Of a stretch of DNA of 64,000 nucleotides, positions 48,070 through 57,007 are shown piece after piece. The position numbers were made by a program, and so were the translations under genes. The notes under the pieces were generated by a model. That model did no database searches and was not told the DNA's origin. It worked only from the letters and a program-made list of their open reading frames with translations. Source of the stretch: Allopusillimonas ginsengisoli. GTDB lineage: Bacteria > Pseudomonadota > Gammaproteobacteria > Burkholderiales > Burkholderiaceae_B. Location of the stretch: positions 62,001 through 126,000 of the forward strand of contig RAPG01000008.1 of the NCBI GenBank assembly GCA_005239165.1. Direction: 5' to 3'. Each line of letters starts with the position of its first letter. Positions within the stretch are counted from its first letter, which is position 1.

Positions 48070-48570
48070 ATGAAAATTGCTAAATGTTTCAGCAGACTGC
48101 TCGATGGCGTGACCAATTGGATGGGCTGGACAGGCGTGATCATCATCCTGTATTGCCTGACGTTCTCGCTTACCGATGTGTTTTTGCGCTATGCCATGAA
48201 CTCGCCCTCTTTGTGGATAGGCACAACTCTGCAGGCCGCCCTGGTCTTGCTGGCCTGCATGGCAGGCGCTTACGCCTATGTTCACGGCGACTTCATCAAA
48301 TTAGATCTGTTCTACGCCAATTTTTCGACTCGTACAAAAGCCTTCTGCGACGTCATCACGGCCGTTTTTACTTTCATGTTCTTGGTCGTCCTCATCTGGA
48401 AAGGCTGGCAATCGGCCATGATTTCCATCAAATTGGGACAAGTTACGCCAACAGCCATACGCATTCCCATCTACCCCATCAAGACCATCATTCCACTTAG
48501 CGCCATCGTCATGCTGCTGCTGGTCACCCGTCAATTTTTTCGCGATCTGAGGACACTATTCGGGAGGTAA
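48070..48570 (+). CDS. TRAP transporter small permease (DctQ family)
   Basis: 166 residues with four hydrophobic helices. DctQ features: LTFSLTDVFLRYAMNSPSLW and CMAGAYAYVHGDFIKLDLFY. First gene of a Q-P-M TRAP operon, unlike the P-Q-M order of the TRAP set at 34.8-37.7 kb. The two small permeases are only distantly alike, so this is not a recent duplication. Confidence 0.92.
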   Translation: MKIAKCFSRLLDGVTNWMGWTGVIIILYCLTFSLTDVFLRYAMNSPSLWIGTTLQAALVLLACMAGAYAYVHGDFIKLDLFYANFSTRTKAFCDVITAVFTFMFLVVLIWKGWQSAMISIKLGQVTPTAIRIPIYPIKTIIPLSAIVMLLLVTRQFFRDLRTLFGR

Positions 48571-48628
48571 ACCCGATTCCACCCTTACCAACCAAGCTGC
48601 ACTTAGACAGCAAAGACAGGAGACATCC

Positions 48629-49678
48629 ATGAAAAAACGTTTATTTATTGCTTCAGTGCTTGCCGCTTTTGCAAGTACTGCAATCTTGCCCAACGTAGCA
48701 TTTGCCGCCGATAAAGATGGTCCGCCCGACAAGATCACCAAATGGACTTTCCAGCCCGCCTTCGATAGTTCGGATGCAGGCTGGGGACGCGGGCTTATCC
48801 CCTGGGTCAAAGCAGTTGAAGAGGCCACCCAGGGCACAGTGAAGATCCGCGTTGAACCCGCCGGAGCCCTGACCAGTGGAGCTGAAGCGTTTGGCGCCGC
48901 TGCTGCCGGCATGACCGACGGTTATGCGGGTTGGGCAACTGTTTATGGGGGGGAAATGCCCGAAGGCATGCTGGCTTATGGCTTGGCCATGGGTGCAGAT
49001 GGCCCCGAGCAAGCCTGGGATGCCATGTGGGGCGACCCCAAATACCGCATCGGTGATCTGGTTCAAGAAGCGGCCCACGAGCGCAATTTGCACTGGATTG
49101 GATGGACTGATCAAGGTCCCAATTCCATGTTCACCAACTTTCCCATTAATAAACTCGAAGACCTGAAAGGCAAAAAAATGCGTGCTGGAGGGCCACAAGC
49201 CATCTTTCATGCTGCCATGGGTGGCGCTCCGGTCTCGATGGATGCCGGTGATATTTACACCGCCATCAAGCTGGGTACCATCGACGGCACATACTGGGAT
49301 ACGGGCGGTATTGCTGACATGCACTTTCCAGAGGTCATTAAGTACGCCAGCATGCCAGGCTGGAACCCGGCTCAGCACCAAGAGACATTCGTGAATCTGG
49401 ATAAATGGAATGAGCTCACCGATTGGCAGCGCAAGCAAATTGAAGGGATCTTCAAGAAAACCTACTTCGAGACCAGCAAAATGCATATGGATGCCGTGGA
49501 CAGCTCGATTAAGGCGCTTAAAGACGCTGGCGGCGAAGTCATCGTCATGCCTGAGAAAGAAGTACAGCGGATGCGCGAAAAGGCCATGACTGATGTTTGG
49601 CCCAAGGTCGCTGAACAATCAGAGCGCAACGCCAAGGGCGTAGAACTCTGGAAGCAGTATTTTAAAGACCATCCATAA
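48629..49678 (+). CDS. TRAP transporter solute-binding protein (DctP family)
   Basis: 349 residues, signal peptide ending FAADK. The mature sequence (ITKWTFQPAFDSSDAGWGRG, LEDLKGKKMRAGGPQAIFHA, IDGTYWDTGGIADMHFPEV) resembles the DctP branch that binds monocarboxylates or 2-oxoacids. AGGAGA precedes the ATG. A GC stem-loop follows the stop, which may stabilise this message relative to dctM. Ligand not determinable. Confidence 0.92.
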   Translation: MKKRLFIASVLAAFASTAILPNVAFAADKDGPPDKITKWTFQPAFDSSDAGWGRGLIPWVKAVEEATQGTVKIRVEPAGALTSGAEAFGAAAAGMTDGYAGWATVYGGEMPEGMLAYGLAMGADGPEQAWDAMWGDPKYRIGDLVQEAAHERNLHWIGWTDQGPNSMFTNFPINKLEDLKGKKMRAGGPQAIFHAAMGGAPVSMDAGDIYTAIKLGTIDGTYWDTGGIADMHFPEVIKYASMPGWNPAQHQETFVNLDKWNELTDWQRKQIEGIFKKTYFETSKMHMDAVDSSIKALKDAGGEVIVMPEKEVQRMREKAMTDVWPKVAEQSERNAKGVELWKQYFKDHP

Positions 49679-49693
49679 CGCAGCTGTCAGCCT

Positions 49694-49714
49694 GGCCCGG
49701 CATTTCGCCGGGCC
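49694..49714 (+). promoter_or_regulatory. Intercistronic stem-loop after the DctP gene
   Basis: GGCCCGGC - ATTTC - GCCGGGCC, perfect 8-bp stem, no T-run. Placed like the livK-livH hairpin between a binding-protein gene and its permease. Confidence 0.6.
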
Positions 49715-49768
49715 TGCTTCTCGGGGCAGTCTTTCTGCCTTTGCCGATATCATGAATAAGGACATCCG

Positions 49769-51076
49769 ATGAGCCTGGAAGTCATTACGGTGCTGTATTT
49801 CTGCACAATGTTTCTCGTCCTTTTCATGGGGCTTCCAGTAGCCTTCGGTCTGGGGGGCACAGCCGTGCTTTTTGCGGCTATTTTTTCACCACGCTCTTTG
49901 CTGGCGATTCCAAGCGCGTTTTACTATACCCCCTGGAACTCCATCCTCATTACCATTCCTCTGTTTCTGCTCATGGGGAATCTCATACGTTTTTCTGGTG
50001 TTGCTGACTCAGCCTATTCTGCGGTCTACAAGCTCATCGGCCATATCGCTGGCGGGCTGGCCATGGGTACGGTGGTCGTGTGCACCATTTTTGCCGCTGT
50101 CACAGGTATCACACCACCAGCGACCATAACGATGGGCCAGATCGCCTATCCCTCGATGATGAAATTTGGCTACAGTCGCAAGATTGCCATTGGATCTATC
50201 GGGGCAGGTGGTGCGTTAGGTGCTCTGATTCCGCCCAGTGTGCCGTTCATCTTTTACGGCCTGTTGTCCAACACATCTATCGGTGATCTGTTCCTGGCTG
50301 GCGTAGTGCCGGGCATTATGCTTGCGGTGTTTTACGTGCTGTATATCGGTATACGTTGTCATTTCCAGCCGCACATTGGACCACCGCTGCCTCCTGATCA
50401 GCGTTTCACGGCGGCCGAGAAAGCACGCTCAGTATTAGATATTTGGCCCTTTGTTGTACTGATCGTCATCGTACTCGGCTCGATCTGGGGAGGCATTGCC
50501 ACGCCGGCCGAATCGGCCAGTTTCGGTGCCGCAGGTGCTTTGATCATCAACCTGATCTACCGTCAGCTTACCTGGAAAATATTTCGTGATTCTGTGATCA
50601 GCACCCTGAAGCTATGTGGCATGGGGTTCTGGATACTGATCGGCGCCAATATCTACCTGAACATCTTCAACGCCCTCGGCGCTCAAGACCTGCTCACTCA
50701 ACTGGTGCTAAGTGTGCCGGGTGGCACCGTCGGTATCCTGGCGATGATGATGCTTATCGTTTTAGTGCTTGGCACGGTCATGGATGACTGGGCCATCATC
50801 ATGCTGTGCACACCGCTGTTTCTGCCCATTATCAACGAGTTAGGCGTTGATAAAGTGTGGTTTGGCGTATTGTTTGTGGTCAATATTCAGATCGCGTATT
50901 TATCACCGCCCTTTGGTTTTGTATTATTCTGGATCAAAGGCATATTGCCACCTGATGTCAATATGGGCGCTGTCTATGGTTCGGTATGGCCCTTTATTAC
51001 CTTGCAGTTACTTGGCCTGTTGCTGATTTTCTTTTTCCCCAGCATTGCGTTGTGGTTACCCAGCATTGTCGGATAG
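49769..51076 (+). CDS. TRAP transporter large permease (DctM family)
   Basis: 435-residue polytopic permease: FMGLPVAFGLGGTAVLFAAI, TIPLFLLMGNLIRFSG, GGALGALIPPSVPFIFYGLL, IWGGIATPAESASFGAAGAL and AYLSPPFGFVLFWIKG. It supplies sodium-coupled transport for the DctP just upstream. AAGGACATCC lies before the ATG. An IclR regulator follows after about 90 bases. Confidence 0.94.
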   Translation: MSLEVITVLYFCTMFLVLFMGLPVAFGLGGTAVLFAAIFSPRSLLAIPSAFYYTPWNSILITIPLFLLMGNLIRFSGVADSAYSAVYKLIGHIAGGLAMGTVVVCTIFAAVTGITPPATITMGQIAYPSMMKFGYSRKIAIGSIGAGGALGALIPPSVPFIFYGLLSNTSIGDLFLAGVVPGIMLAVFYVLYIGIRCHFQPHIGPPLPPDQRFTAAEKARSVLDIWPFVVLIVIVLGSIWGGIATPAESASFGAAGALIINLIYRQLTWKIFRDSVISTLKLCGMGFWILIGANIYLNIFNALGAQDLLTQLVLSVPGGTVGILAMMMLIVLVLGTVMDDWAIIMLCTPLFLPIINELGVDKVWFGVLFVVNIQIAYLSPPFGFVLFWIKGILPPDVNMGAVYGSVWPFITLQLLGLLLIFFFPSIALWLPSIVG

Positions 51077-51168
51077 CCCCTCAGCGGACTTCCGCTTATT
51101 CACCCAGAGGTTAATATGAATGCCGGTACAATCAGCTCCTGTCATTGAAATCTCGAACCTAATATCTC

Positions 51169-51999
51169 ATGAGTCTAGCTCGCGCAGTTTCTGCCGCCAC
51201 GAAGTTGGATGGCGATACCCCCGCAATTCGTCTGTTCTCATTGCTGGAAGTCATTGCTGAGAAAGATCAGTACTTTTCGCTGCAAGGTCTGGTTGAGGAG
51301 CTTGGCCTGCCCAAACCCACATTGCACCGCATGCTGCAGCAACTGCACAATGCAGGCATGATCCAGCGCGACGGCGATGGCCGGCACTACAGTACGGGTG
51401 TTCGGTTACGACGCATTGCCGAAAACCTCATGCTCAATAACACGCTGCATGGGGCACGCCGCAATGTGCTGCGCGCATTGGTCTCCGAGGTGGGCGAAAG
51501 CGGCAATATCACCAGTTGCTCAGGCAACGAGGTGTTGTACCTTGAGCGGGTCGAGACTCCCGCACCATTGCGTTTCTACCTGCATCCAGGTTCGCGTGTG
51601 CCGCTGCATTGCTCTGCCAGCGGCAAACTATTTCTGATGCAAATGTCGGCTGCTCAGCGCAAGCGGTTACTGGTGCCATCCGCACTCGAAAAATACACAG
51701 AAAAAACACTGGTTACCAGCAAAGCTATGGACGCCGAACTGAAGCGCGTGGCCAGCGAAGGCTATGCACTGGACGTCGAAGAATTCTTACCAGGCCTGAC
51801 CTGCATTGCCGTGTTGGTTCCTGTGCATGAAGGAAAGTCCAACCTCGCAGTGGCCATCCAGGCGCCTTCGATACGATTTCATGGCAAACGCATCATGTCT
51901 TGCTTGCCCGCCCTCAGGCAGGCTGCGCAGGAGCTGGCAAATATCGAAGCCGACAATTATCCCCATGAAGAAATCAACCAGGAACGTAAGAAGTCATAA
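51169..51999 (+). CDS. IclR-family transcriptional regulator
   Basis: 276 residues. N-terminal winged helix-turn-helix (about 18-80: AIRLFSLLEVIAEKDQYFSL and LGLPKPTLHRMLQQLHNAGM) and C-terminal IclR effector domain (about 95-265: LYLERVETPAPLRFYLHPGS, PLHCSASGKLFLMQMS, EEFLPGLTCIAVLVP). Probably controls the adjoining TRAP operon in response to its substrate, as IclR proteins next to transporters commonly do; co-orientation suggests it may belong to the same transcript. Confidence 0.92.
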   Translation: MSLARAVSAATKLDGDTPAIRLFSLLEVIAEKDQYFSLQGLVEELGLPKPTLHRMLQQLHNAGMIQRDGDGRHYSTGVRLRRIAENLMLNNTLHGARRNVLRALVSEVGESGNITSCSGNEVLYLERVETPAPLRFYLHPGSRVPLHCSASGKLFLMQMSAAQRKRLLVPSALEKYTEKTLVTSKAMDAELKRVASEGYALDVEEFLPGLTCIAVLVPVHEGKSNLAVAIQAPSIRFHGKRIMSCLPALRQAAQELANIEADNYPHEEINQERKKS

Positions 52000-52166
52000 C
52001 CGGGCCATTTGATCCCGGCGCCAACATGCTGGACGTAGGGCGCCTCGATTTTGATCGCGTCAGCTATTGATGGGTGCGATTTTTTATGACGTGACTGCAT
52101 CTCGCGGCTCGACGATCATGTCTTCTTCTAGACTTCAGTGCCCGTGGGTAAAGGCGCACAACTAAC

Positions 52167-52991
52167 TCACTTGTTTATAAACACGGCATTTAGTTCAGAG
52201 TAGGGCGCTGCGTCGGCGAAACCATCGAAGCGCCCTTCCTGCGCCAAGATTCGGGCTGCTTTCTGCATTCCGCCCCAGGCAGCTCTGGCAAGGCCACCTC
52301 CTACGCTGACGCGGCGCACCCCAAGGGCAGTGATGTCTTGCAGAGTCAAATCAGAGACCGACCCGACCAGCAGATTGACAGGTTTGGGTGCCACAGCCCT
52401 CACAATGGCGATAATCTGCTCACGGCTGTGAATGCCAGGCGCGTACAGGCAATCAGCCCCTGCCTCGGAATAGGCCTTCAGGCGGGCAATCGTGTCGGGC
52501 AGGTCGGGGCGACCTACGATGAAATTTTCTGCCCGGCCCACCAGCAGCGTGTCACCACCCGCGCTGTCAATAGCGGCGCGCGCTGCACGCATGCGGTCGA
52601 CGGCGTCAAGAATGTCGCGTAGCGGTGCGTCAGGGTTGCCCGTGGAGTCTTCGATTGACAGCCCGGCGACGCCCGTGTCCACTGCCATGCGCACGTTCCG
52701 CGCAACTCCCTCGGCGTCCACCGCGTGTCCGTCCTCGAAGTCAGCGTTGACCGGTAGGTCTGTCGCCTCGACAAGAGCATGCAGATGAGCCAATACACCT
52801 GCTAACGGAACCTCGCCGTCTGGCCGCCCCTGCGACCAGGCAAAGCCGGAGCTGGTGGAGGCCAGCGCCTGGAAACCAAGCGACTGCAGATACAAGGCGC
52901 TTCCAATGTCCCACGGGTTGGGCAGCAAAAAACAGCCCTTGGTATGAAGCGCTTTGAATGCGGCGCGTTTTTGTTGAACGGTCAGTGACAT
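52167..52991 (-). CDS. Isocitrate lyase / PEP mutase superfamily protein
   Basis: 274-residue TIM-barrel enzyme of the ICL/PEPM superfamily (carbon-carbon or P-C lyases acting on 2-hydroxy/oxo acids with Mg). Features: FLLPNPWDIGSALYLQSLGF, ASTSSGFAWSQGRPDG, LPVNADFEDGHA (metal-binding acidic residues), GVAGLSIEDSTG, GADCLYAPGI. The classical KKCGH of isocitrate lyase is absent, so it is not ICL itself; related proteins are oxaloacetate or methylisocitrate-type lyases, mostly uncharacterised. Convergent with the IclR gene. Confidence 0.88.
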   Translation of the reverse strand: MSLTVQQKRAAFKALHTKGCFLLPNPWDIGSALYLQSLGFQALASTSSGFAWSQGRPDGEVPLAGVLAHLHALVEATDLPVNADFEDGHAVDAEGVARNVRMAVDTGVAGLSIEDSTGNPDAPLRDILDAVDRMRAARAAIDSAGGDTLLVGRAENFIVGRPDLPDTIARLKAYSEAGADCLYAPGIHSREQIIAIVRAVAPKPVNLLVGSVSDLTLQDITALGVRRVSVGGGLARAAWGGMQKAARILAQEGRFDGFADAAPYSELNAVFINK

Positions 52992-53099
52992 GAACTCTCC
53001 CGAAATATCCGTAATCTTGCCAAAAATACATGAGGGCCTTGGCCCTGCGCGGCTGGAACGGTGTAATTAACCGGATGTGATGAGTGCCTATCCCGCTTA

Positions 53100-53160
53100 A
53101 ATGGGGAAGAACCCTTTAATGGGGAAGATCCATGTGACTTGCCCCCGGTAATGGGGAAGA
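53100..53160 (+). repeat. Three direct repeats AATGGGGAAGA
   Basis: Exact 11-bp copies at 53100-53110, 53118-53128 and 53150-53160, between the ICL-family gene and tRNA-Leu. The flanking bases also recur (TTAA/TTAAT before, CC after). Spacing is 18 and 32 bases. Function unknown; too short and irregular for CRISPR. Confidence 0.7.
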
Positions 53161-53217
53161 GCCTATTATTGTTATAGTTTGATGCACGGGAATCAATTGC
53201 CGATGCTGATAGCCCCA

Positions 53218-53302
53218 TGGTGCGAACGGAGAGACTCGAACTCTCACACCTCTCGGCGCCAGAACCTAAATCTGGTGCGTCTACCAATTCCGCCACGTTC
53301 GC
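53218..53302 (-). tRNA. tRNA-Leu (UAG)
   Basis: 85 bases including an encoded CCA end. Acceptor GCGAACG/CGTTCGC, D-loop GGCGGAATTGGTAGACGC, anticodon stem CCAGA/TCTGG around TTTAGGT (anticodon UAG), class-II long variable arm and T-loop GTTCGAGTC. The size and long variable arm fit leucine. It lies just upstream of tig on the opposite strand. Confidence 0.96.
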
Positions 53303-53480
53303 TTTGGGTAGCCAAGTATTATAACGTTTTTTGCATTGTGTGCAACGCGGCCTCATACTACCCACCAACACGCACAAGTTGGGTCGAAAATTCCTTCCTT
53401 TTGGCACTTTTCATGCCCTGTGCAAGTTTCCGGTAAAATGCTCTGTTCATTTCTTTAATTACTTTTTAAATAGGTTCCCA

Positions 53481-54788
53481 ATGCCCGAGGTTGAAATTTT
53501 GTCCGGCCTGGAACGCCGTGTTGATCTGACGGTATCGATCGCCGACGTAGAAAAGCAAGTCCAGGCGCAACTGAAGCAAGTTGCCCGTACAGCCAAGGTT
53601 CAGGGCTTTCGTCCCGGCAAGGCACCATTGTCGCTGATTGAGCGCAGCCACGCGCCGGGCATCCGTTACGATGTCATCAACGCTGAAGTAGGCCGTTCGC
53701 TCGACAAGGTTGTCGAAGAAGCCAAGCTGCGCGTAGCCGGCTCACCGTCGCTCGAACCCAAGACTGAAGGCGTAGAAGAAGGCGTCATGGCTTTCTCCGC
53801 TACTTTCGAGGTGTACCCCGAAGTGCAGGTGCCTGATCTGTCCACACTAGCCGTCAAACGTGCGCATACGCCCGTGGGTGACGATGAAGTGCAGCGAACC
53901 ATCGATATTCTGCGCAAGCAACGTGCCGACTACGAAGCCCGTGAAGGCCGCGAAGCGCAAGATGACGATCGCGTCACGCTCGATTTCACCGGCACTATTG
54001 ACGGCGTTGCATTCGAAGGCGGTTCTGCCGAGAAATTTCCGTTCGTGCTGGGCCAGGGCCGCATGCTTCCCGAATTCGAAACCGCTGTGCGGGGCATGAA
54101 GGCTGGCGAAAGTAAAACGTTTCCACTTAGCTTCCCTGAAGAGTACGGCAGCAAAGAAGTCGCCGGTAAAACAGCCGAGTTCGCCATTACCGTGACTGAA
54201 GTCGCCGAGCCCGTTTTGCCCGAACTTGATGCCGAATTTGCCAAGTCGCTGGGCCAGCCCGAAGGCGATGTCGAAAAACTGCTTGCCGACGTGCGCGCCA
54301 ATATCGAGCGCGAAGTCAAGGCTCGCACCCATGCCCGAACCAAAGCCAGCGTCATGGATGCCATCGCCGAGGCCAGCACCTTTGACGTTCCCAAGTCTCT
54401 GGTCGAGCGCGATGCGCAAGGCCGTGTCGAGGCCGCACGCGAAGAACTCAAGCAGCGCGGCGTTCCTAATGCCGAGTCCGTGCCAATCCCTCTTGAAGCC
54501 TTCTCGGCTGAGTCCGAGCGTCGTGTACGTCTGGGCCTGCTGGTCTCCGAGCTGGTGCAGGCAGCTGATCTTCAGGCCAAGCCCGAGCAGGTTCGCGAAC
54601 GTATCGAAGAGTTTGCACAAAACTACGAAGAGCCAGCGCAAGTCGTGGCTTACTACCTTTCCGACCGTCAGCGTCGTGCCGAAATCGAAGCCATTGTCCT
54701 GGAGGACAACGTTGTTGATCACGTTGTGTCCAAGGCGCAGGTTACCGATGAAGAAGTGCCGTTTGACGAAATCATGGGGACTAACTAA
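53481..54788 (+). CDS. tig: Trigger factor (ribosome-associated chaperone, peptidyl-prolyl isomerase)
   Basis: 435 residues from the ATG at 53481 (MPEVEILSGLERRVDLTVSI); a longer frame runs back through the tRNA-Leu region and is not credible. N-terminal ribosome-binding domain with the signature GFRPGKAP (residues ~44-51), FKBP-type PPIase domain around 150-245 (DDRVTLDFTGTIDGVAFEGG), C-terminal helical arms. Heads the tig-clpP-clpX-lon cluster; stops six bases before clpP. Confidence 0.98.
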   Translation: MPEVEILSGLERRVDLTVSIADVEKQVQAQLKQVARTAKVQGFRPGKAPLSLIERSHAPGIRYDVINAEVGRSLDKVVEEAKLRVAGSPSLEPKTEGVEEGVMAFSATFEVYPEVQVPDLSTLAVKRAHTPVGDDEVQRTIDILRKQRADYEAREGREAQDDDRVTLDFTGTIDGVAFEGGSAEKFPFVLGQGRMLPEFETAVRGMKAGESKTFPLSFPEEYGSKEVAGKTAEFAITVTEVAEPVLPELDAEFAKSLGQPEGDVEKLLADVRANIEREVKARTHARTKASVMDAIAEASTFDVPKSLVERDAQGRVEAAREELKQRGVPNAESVPIPLEAFSAESERRVRLGLLVSELVQAADLQAKPEQVRERIEEFAQNYEEPAQVVAYYLSDRQRRAEIEAIVLEDNVVDHVVSKAQVTDEEVPFDEIMGTN

Positions 54789-55451
54789 ATGTCAATGTCA
54801 CGATTTACCGATTTCTACGCTTCCATGCATGGAGGGCACTCGGTAACCCCAACGGGGCTGGGCTACGTGCCCATCGTGATCGAGCAATCCGGCCGCGGTG
54901 AGCGGTCCTACGACATCTATTCACGCCTGCTGCGCGAGCGCGTCATTTTTTTCGTGGGCCCGGTTAACGACCATACTGCCAACCTGGTCGTGGCGCAGCT
55001 GCTGTTCCTCGAGTCCGAGAACCCCGATAAAGACATTTCGCTGTACATCAATTCGCCTGGCGGATCGGTGTATGCCGGTATGGCTATTTTCGATACCATG
55101 CGGTTCGTAAAGCCTGACGTATCTACATTGTGCACGGGCCTGGCGGCCAGCATGGGCGCGTTCCTGCTTGCGGCAGGAACCAAGGGCAAGCGTTACTCTC
55201 TGCCCAACTCGCGTATCATGATCCATCAGCCCTCAGGCGGAACCCAAGGACAGGCCTCCGATATTCAAATCCAGGCACGCGAAATCCTCAATCTACGTGA
55301 GCGTCTCAACCAGATTCTGGCCGAAAACACCGGTCAGCCCATTGAGCGTATCGAAATAGACACTGAGCGTGATAATTTCATGTCAGCCAAAGATGCGGTA
55401 TCGTATGGTTTAGTAGATAAAGTTCTGGTCTCCCGCGCCGATTCGGCATAG
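54789..55451 (+). CDS. clpP: ATP-dependent Clp protease proteolytic subunit ClpP
   Basis: 220-residue serine protease forming a two-ring barrel. Catalytic triad: Ser121 in [11 protein letters not shown], His146 in [10 protein letters not shown], Asp195 in [20 protein letters not shown] forms the oxyanion/strand region. A few N-terminal propeptide residues are expected to be removed. An alternative ATG two codons in is possible. ClpX downstream and ClpA at 2 kb are its partners. Confidence 0.98.
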   Translation: MSMSRFTDFYASMHGGHSVTPTGLGYVPIVIEQSGRGERSYDIYSRLLRERVIFFVGPVNDHTANLVVAQLLFLESENPDKDISLYINSPGGSVYAGMAIFDTMRFVKPDVSTLCTGLAASMGAFLLAAGTKGKRYSLPNSRIMIHQPSGGTQGQASDIQIQAREILNLRERLNQILAENTGQPIERIEIDTERDNFMSAKDAVSYGLVDKVLVSRADSA

Positions 55452-55463
55452 TGAGCCAGTTGG

Positions 55464-55486
55464 GGCGGGCTAGTCTTACGCCCGCC
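55464..55486 (+). promoter_or_regulatory. Intercistronic stem-loop clpP-clpX
   Basis: GGCGGGC, a 9-base loop, GCCCGCC; no T-run. Probably a message-stabilising or processing hairpin rather than a terminator. Confidence 0.5.
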
Positions 55487-55539
55487 ACTTATTCCCCGAC
55501 ATGGCTTATGCCTGTCCACTGAACTGAACGAAGAGTTTT

Positions 55540-56850
55540 ATGCCCGAAAAAAAAGGATCGGCGGACGAGAAAGTGTTGCGCTGTTCATTCTGCAACAAGA
55601 ACCAGCACGAAGTGCGCAAGCTTATTGCCGGCCCGTCGGTGTTTATTTGCGATGAATGCATTGACCTTTGCAATGACATCATTACCGAAGAAAGCCAAGA
55701 GGCCGCTCGCGATGCGATTCGCAACGAACTTCCTACGCCCCATGAAATCAAGTCTTTTCTTGACGGCTACGTTATCGGTCAAGACATCCCCAAGCGTAAT
55801 CTGGCGGTCGCTGTTTACAACCACTACAAACGCATTCGTTACGGCGAAGTCAAAGGCGACGACGTAGAGCTGTCTAAAAGCAATATCTTGCTTATCGGGC
55901 CTACGGGTTCGGGCAAGACGCTGCTGGCGCAAACCCTTGCACGCATGCTTGATGTTCCCTTCGTCATGGCAGATGCAACTACGCTTACCGAAGCAGGCTA
56001 CGTAGGCGAAGACGTAGAAAACATTGTTCAAAAATTGCTGCAAAATTGCAATTACGATGTGGAAAAAGCGCAGAAGGCGATTATCTACATTGATGAAATC
56101 GATAAAATCTCGCGTAAGGCCGATAACCCATCTATTACCCGCGACGTGTCCGGTGAAGGTGTGCAGCAGGCTTTGCTCAAGCTTATCGAAGGTACGGTTG
56201 CATCCGTCCCACCGCAGGGCGGCCGCAAGCACCCCAATCAAGACTTCGTACAAGTTGACACTACCAATATTTTGTTTATCGTTGGCGGTGCCTTCGACGG
56301 TCTCGAAAAAGTAATACGTGACCGCACTGAGCGTTCCGGAATTGGCTTCTCAGCGTCTGTACGTGCCAAAACTGAGCGCGGTGTGGGCGAACTCTTCGCA
56401 GAAGCAGAGCCCGAGGATCTCATCAAGTTCGGTCTCATCCCCGAACTTGTGGGTCGGTTGCCGGTGGTCGCTACACTGCAAGAGCTCGATGAAGCAACAC
56501 TGGTGCGTATTCTCACCGAGCCGCGAAACTCCCTCATCAAACAGTTCCAGAAACTGTTTGAAATGGAAGAAGTAGAGCTTGAGATCCGACCTGAGGCGCT
56601 TACCGCCATCGCCCGGCGTGCCATCAAGCGCCGCACCGGTGCGCGTGGCTTGCGTTCCATCCTCGAGCAGTCGTTATTGGGCACTATGTATGAACTCCCA
56701 TCTCAAAAAGATGTCCAACGAGTTGTACTTGACGAAAAATCTGTAACGGGTGAGGGCACGCCCATACTTATTTACGATGATGAAGCAAAAGGCAAGAAAG
56801 CCGCACAGGCAGATAGTCCCGCCAAAAAATTAAAGGATGCCGCTGCATAG
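55540..56850 (+). CDS. clpX: ATP-dependent Clp protease ATP-binding subunit ClpX
   Basis: 436-residue AAA+ unfoldase. N-terminal zinc-binding domain ([11 protein letters not shown] ... [10 protein letters not shown], residues ~11-40) for adaptor and substrate recruitment. Walker [13 protein letters not shown] near 120, Walker [11 protein letters not shown], pore loop GYVGEDVE, sensor-2 TGARGLRS, and the ClpP-contacting IGF loop as SGIGFSASV. About 90 bases after clpP, then 157 bases to lon. Confidence 0.98.
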   Translation: MPEKKGSADEKVLRCSFCNKNQHEVRKLIAGPSVFICDECIDLCNDIITEESQEAARDAIRNELPTPHEIKSFLDGYVIGQDIPKRNLAVAVYNHYKRIRYGEVKGDDVELSKSNILLIGPTGSGKTLLAQTLARMLDVPFVMADATTLTEAGYVGEDVENIVQKLLQNCNYDVEKAQKAIIYIDEIDKISRKADNPSITRDVSGEGVQQALLKLIEGTVASVPPQGGRKHPNQDFVQVDTTNILFIVGGAFDGLEKVIRDRTERSGIGFSASVRAKTERGVGELFAEAEPEDLIKFGLIPELVGRLPVVATLQELDEATLVRILTEPRNSLIKQFQKLFEMEEVELEIRPEALTAIARRAIKRRTGARGLRSILEQSLLGTMYELPSQKDVQRVVLDEKSVTGEGTPILIYDDEAKGKKAAQADSPAKKLKDAAA

Positions 56851-56902
56851 CATGAAAGATCGTCCACGGCAGCTGTATATTGCAAACTCAGGTTTATGTG
56901 GA

Positions 56903-56931
56903 CTTGAAACTGGGGCGATCGCCACTATATA
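56903..56931 (+). promoter_or_regulatory. Candidate heat-shock (sigma-32) promoter upstream of lon
   Basis: CTTGAAA at 56903-56909, a 12-base spacer, then CCACTATAT at 56922-56930 resembles CTTGAAA-N13-17-CCCCATnT. Lon is a sigma-32 target in other proteobacteria. The spacing is at the short edge of the usual range, so the call is tentative. Confidence 0.5.
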
Positions 56932-56954
56932 TACCTGCAGGTAGAACTGGAAAA

Positions 56955-56977
56955 GGGAGGCCGTGGCCTCCCGTTTT
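56955..56977 (+). terminator. Hairpin with short T-run between clpX and lon
   Basis: GGGAGGCC-GT-GGCCTCCC then GTTTT. A terminator for the clpX transcript, or, since it lies downstream of the candidate sigma-32 promoter, an attenuator/leader hairpin of lon. Confidence 0.65.
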
Positions 56978-57007
56978 CATCTAGAGGTAAATTTTAAGGA
57001 AATTACT

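Noticed and set aside
34808..51076. The two TRAP operons as a duplication
   Set aside because: Gene order differs (P-Q-M versus Q-P-M) and the proteins are only distantly alike, with different base composition.
53100..53160. CRISPR array
   Set aside because: Repeats are only 11 bp with spacers of 7 and 21 bases, and there are no cas genes.
53331..53480. N-terminal extension of trigger factor
   Set aside because: It runs through leader DNA next to tRNA-Leu; the conserved N-terminus begins at the ATG at 53481.
54226..54846. 206-residue plus-strand ORF within tig
   Set aside because: Out-of-frame shadow of a strongly recognised gene with Ser/Pro-rich composition typical of shifted GC-rich codons.
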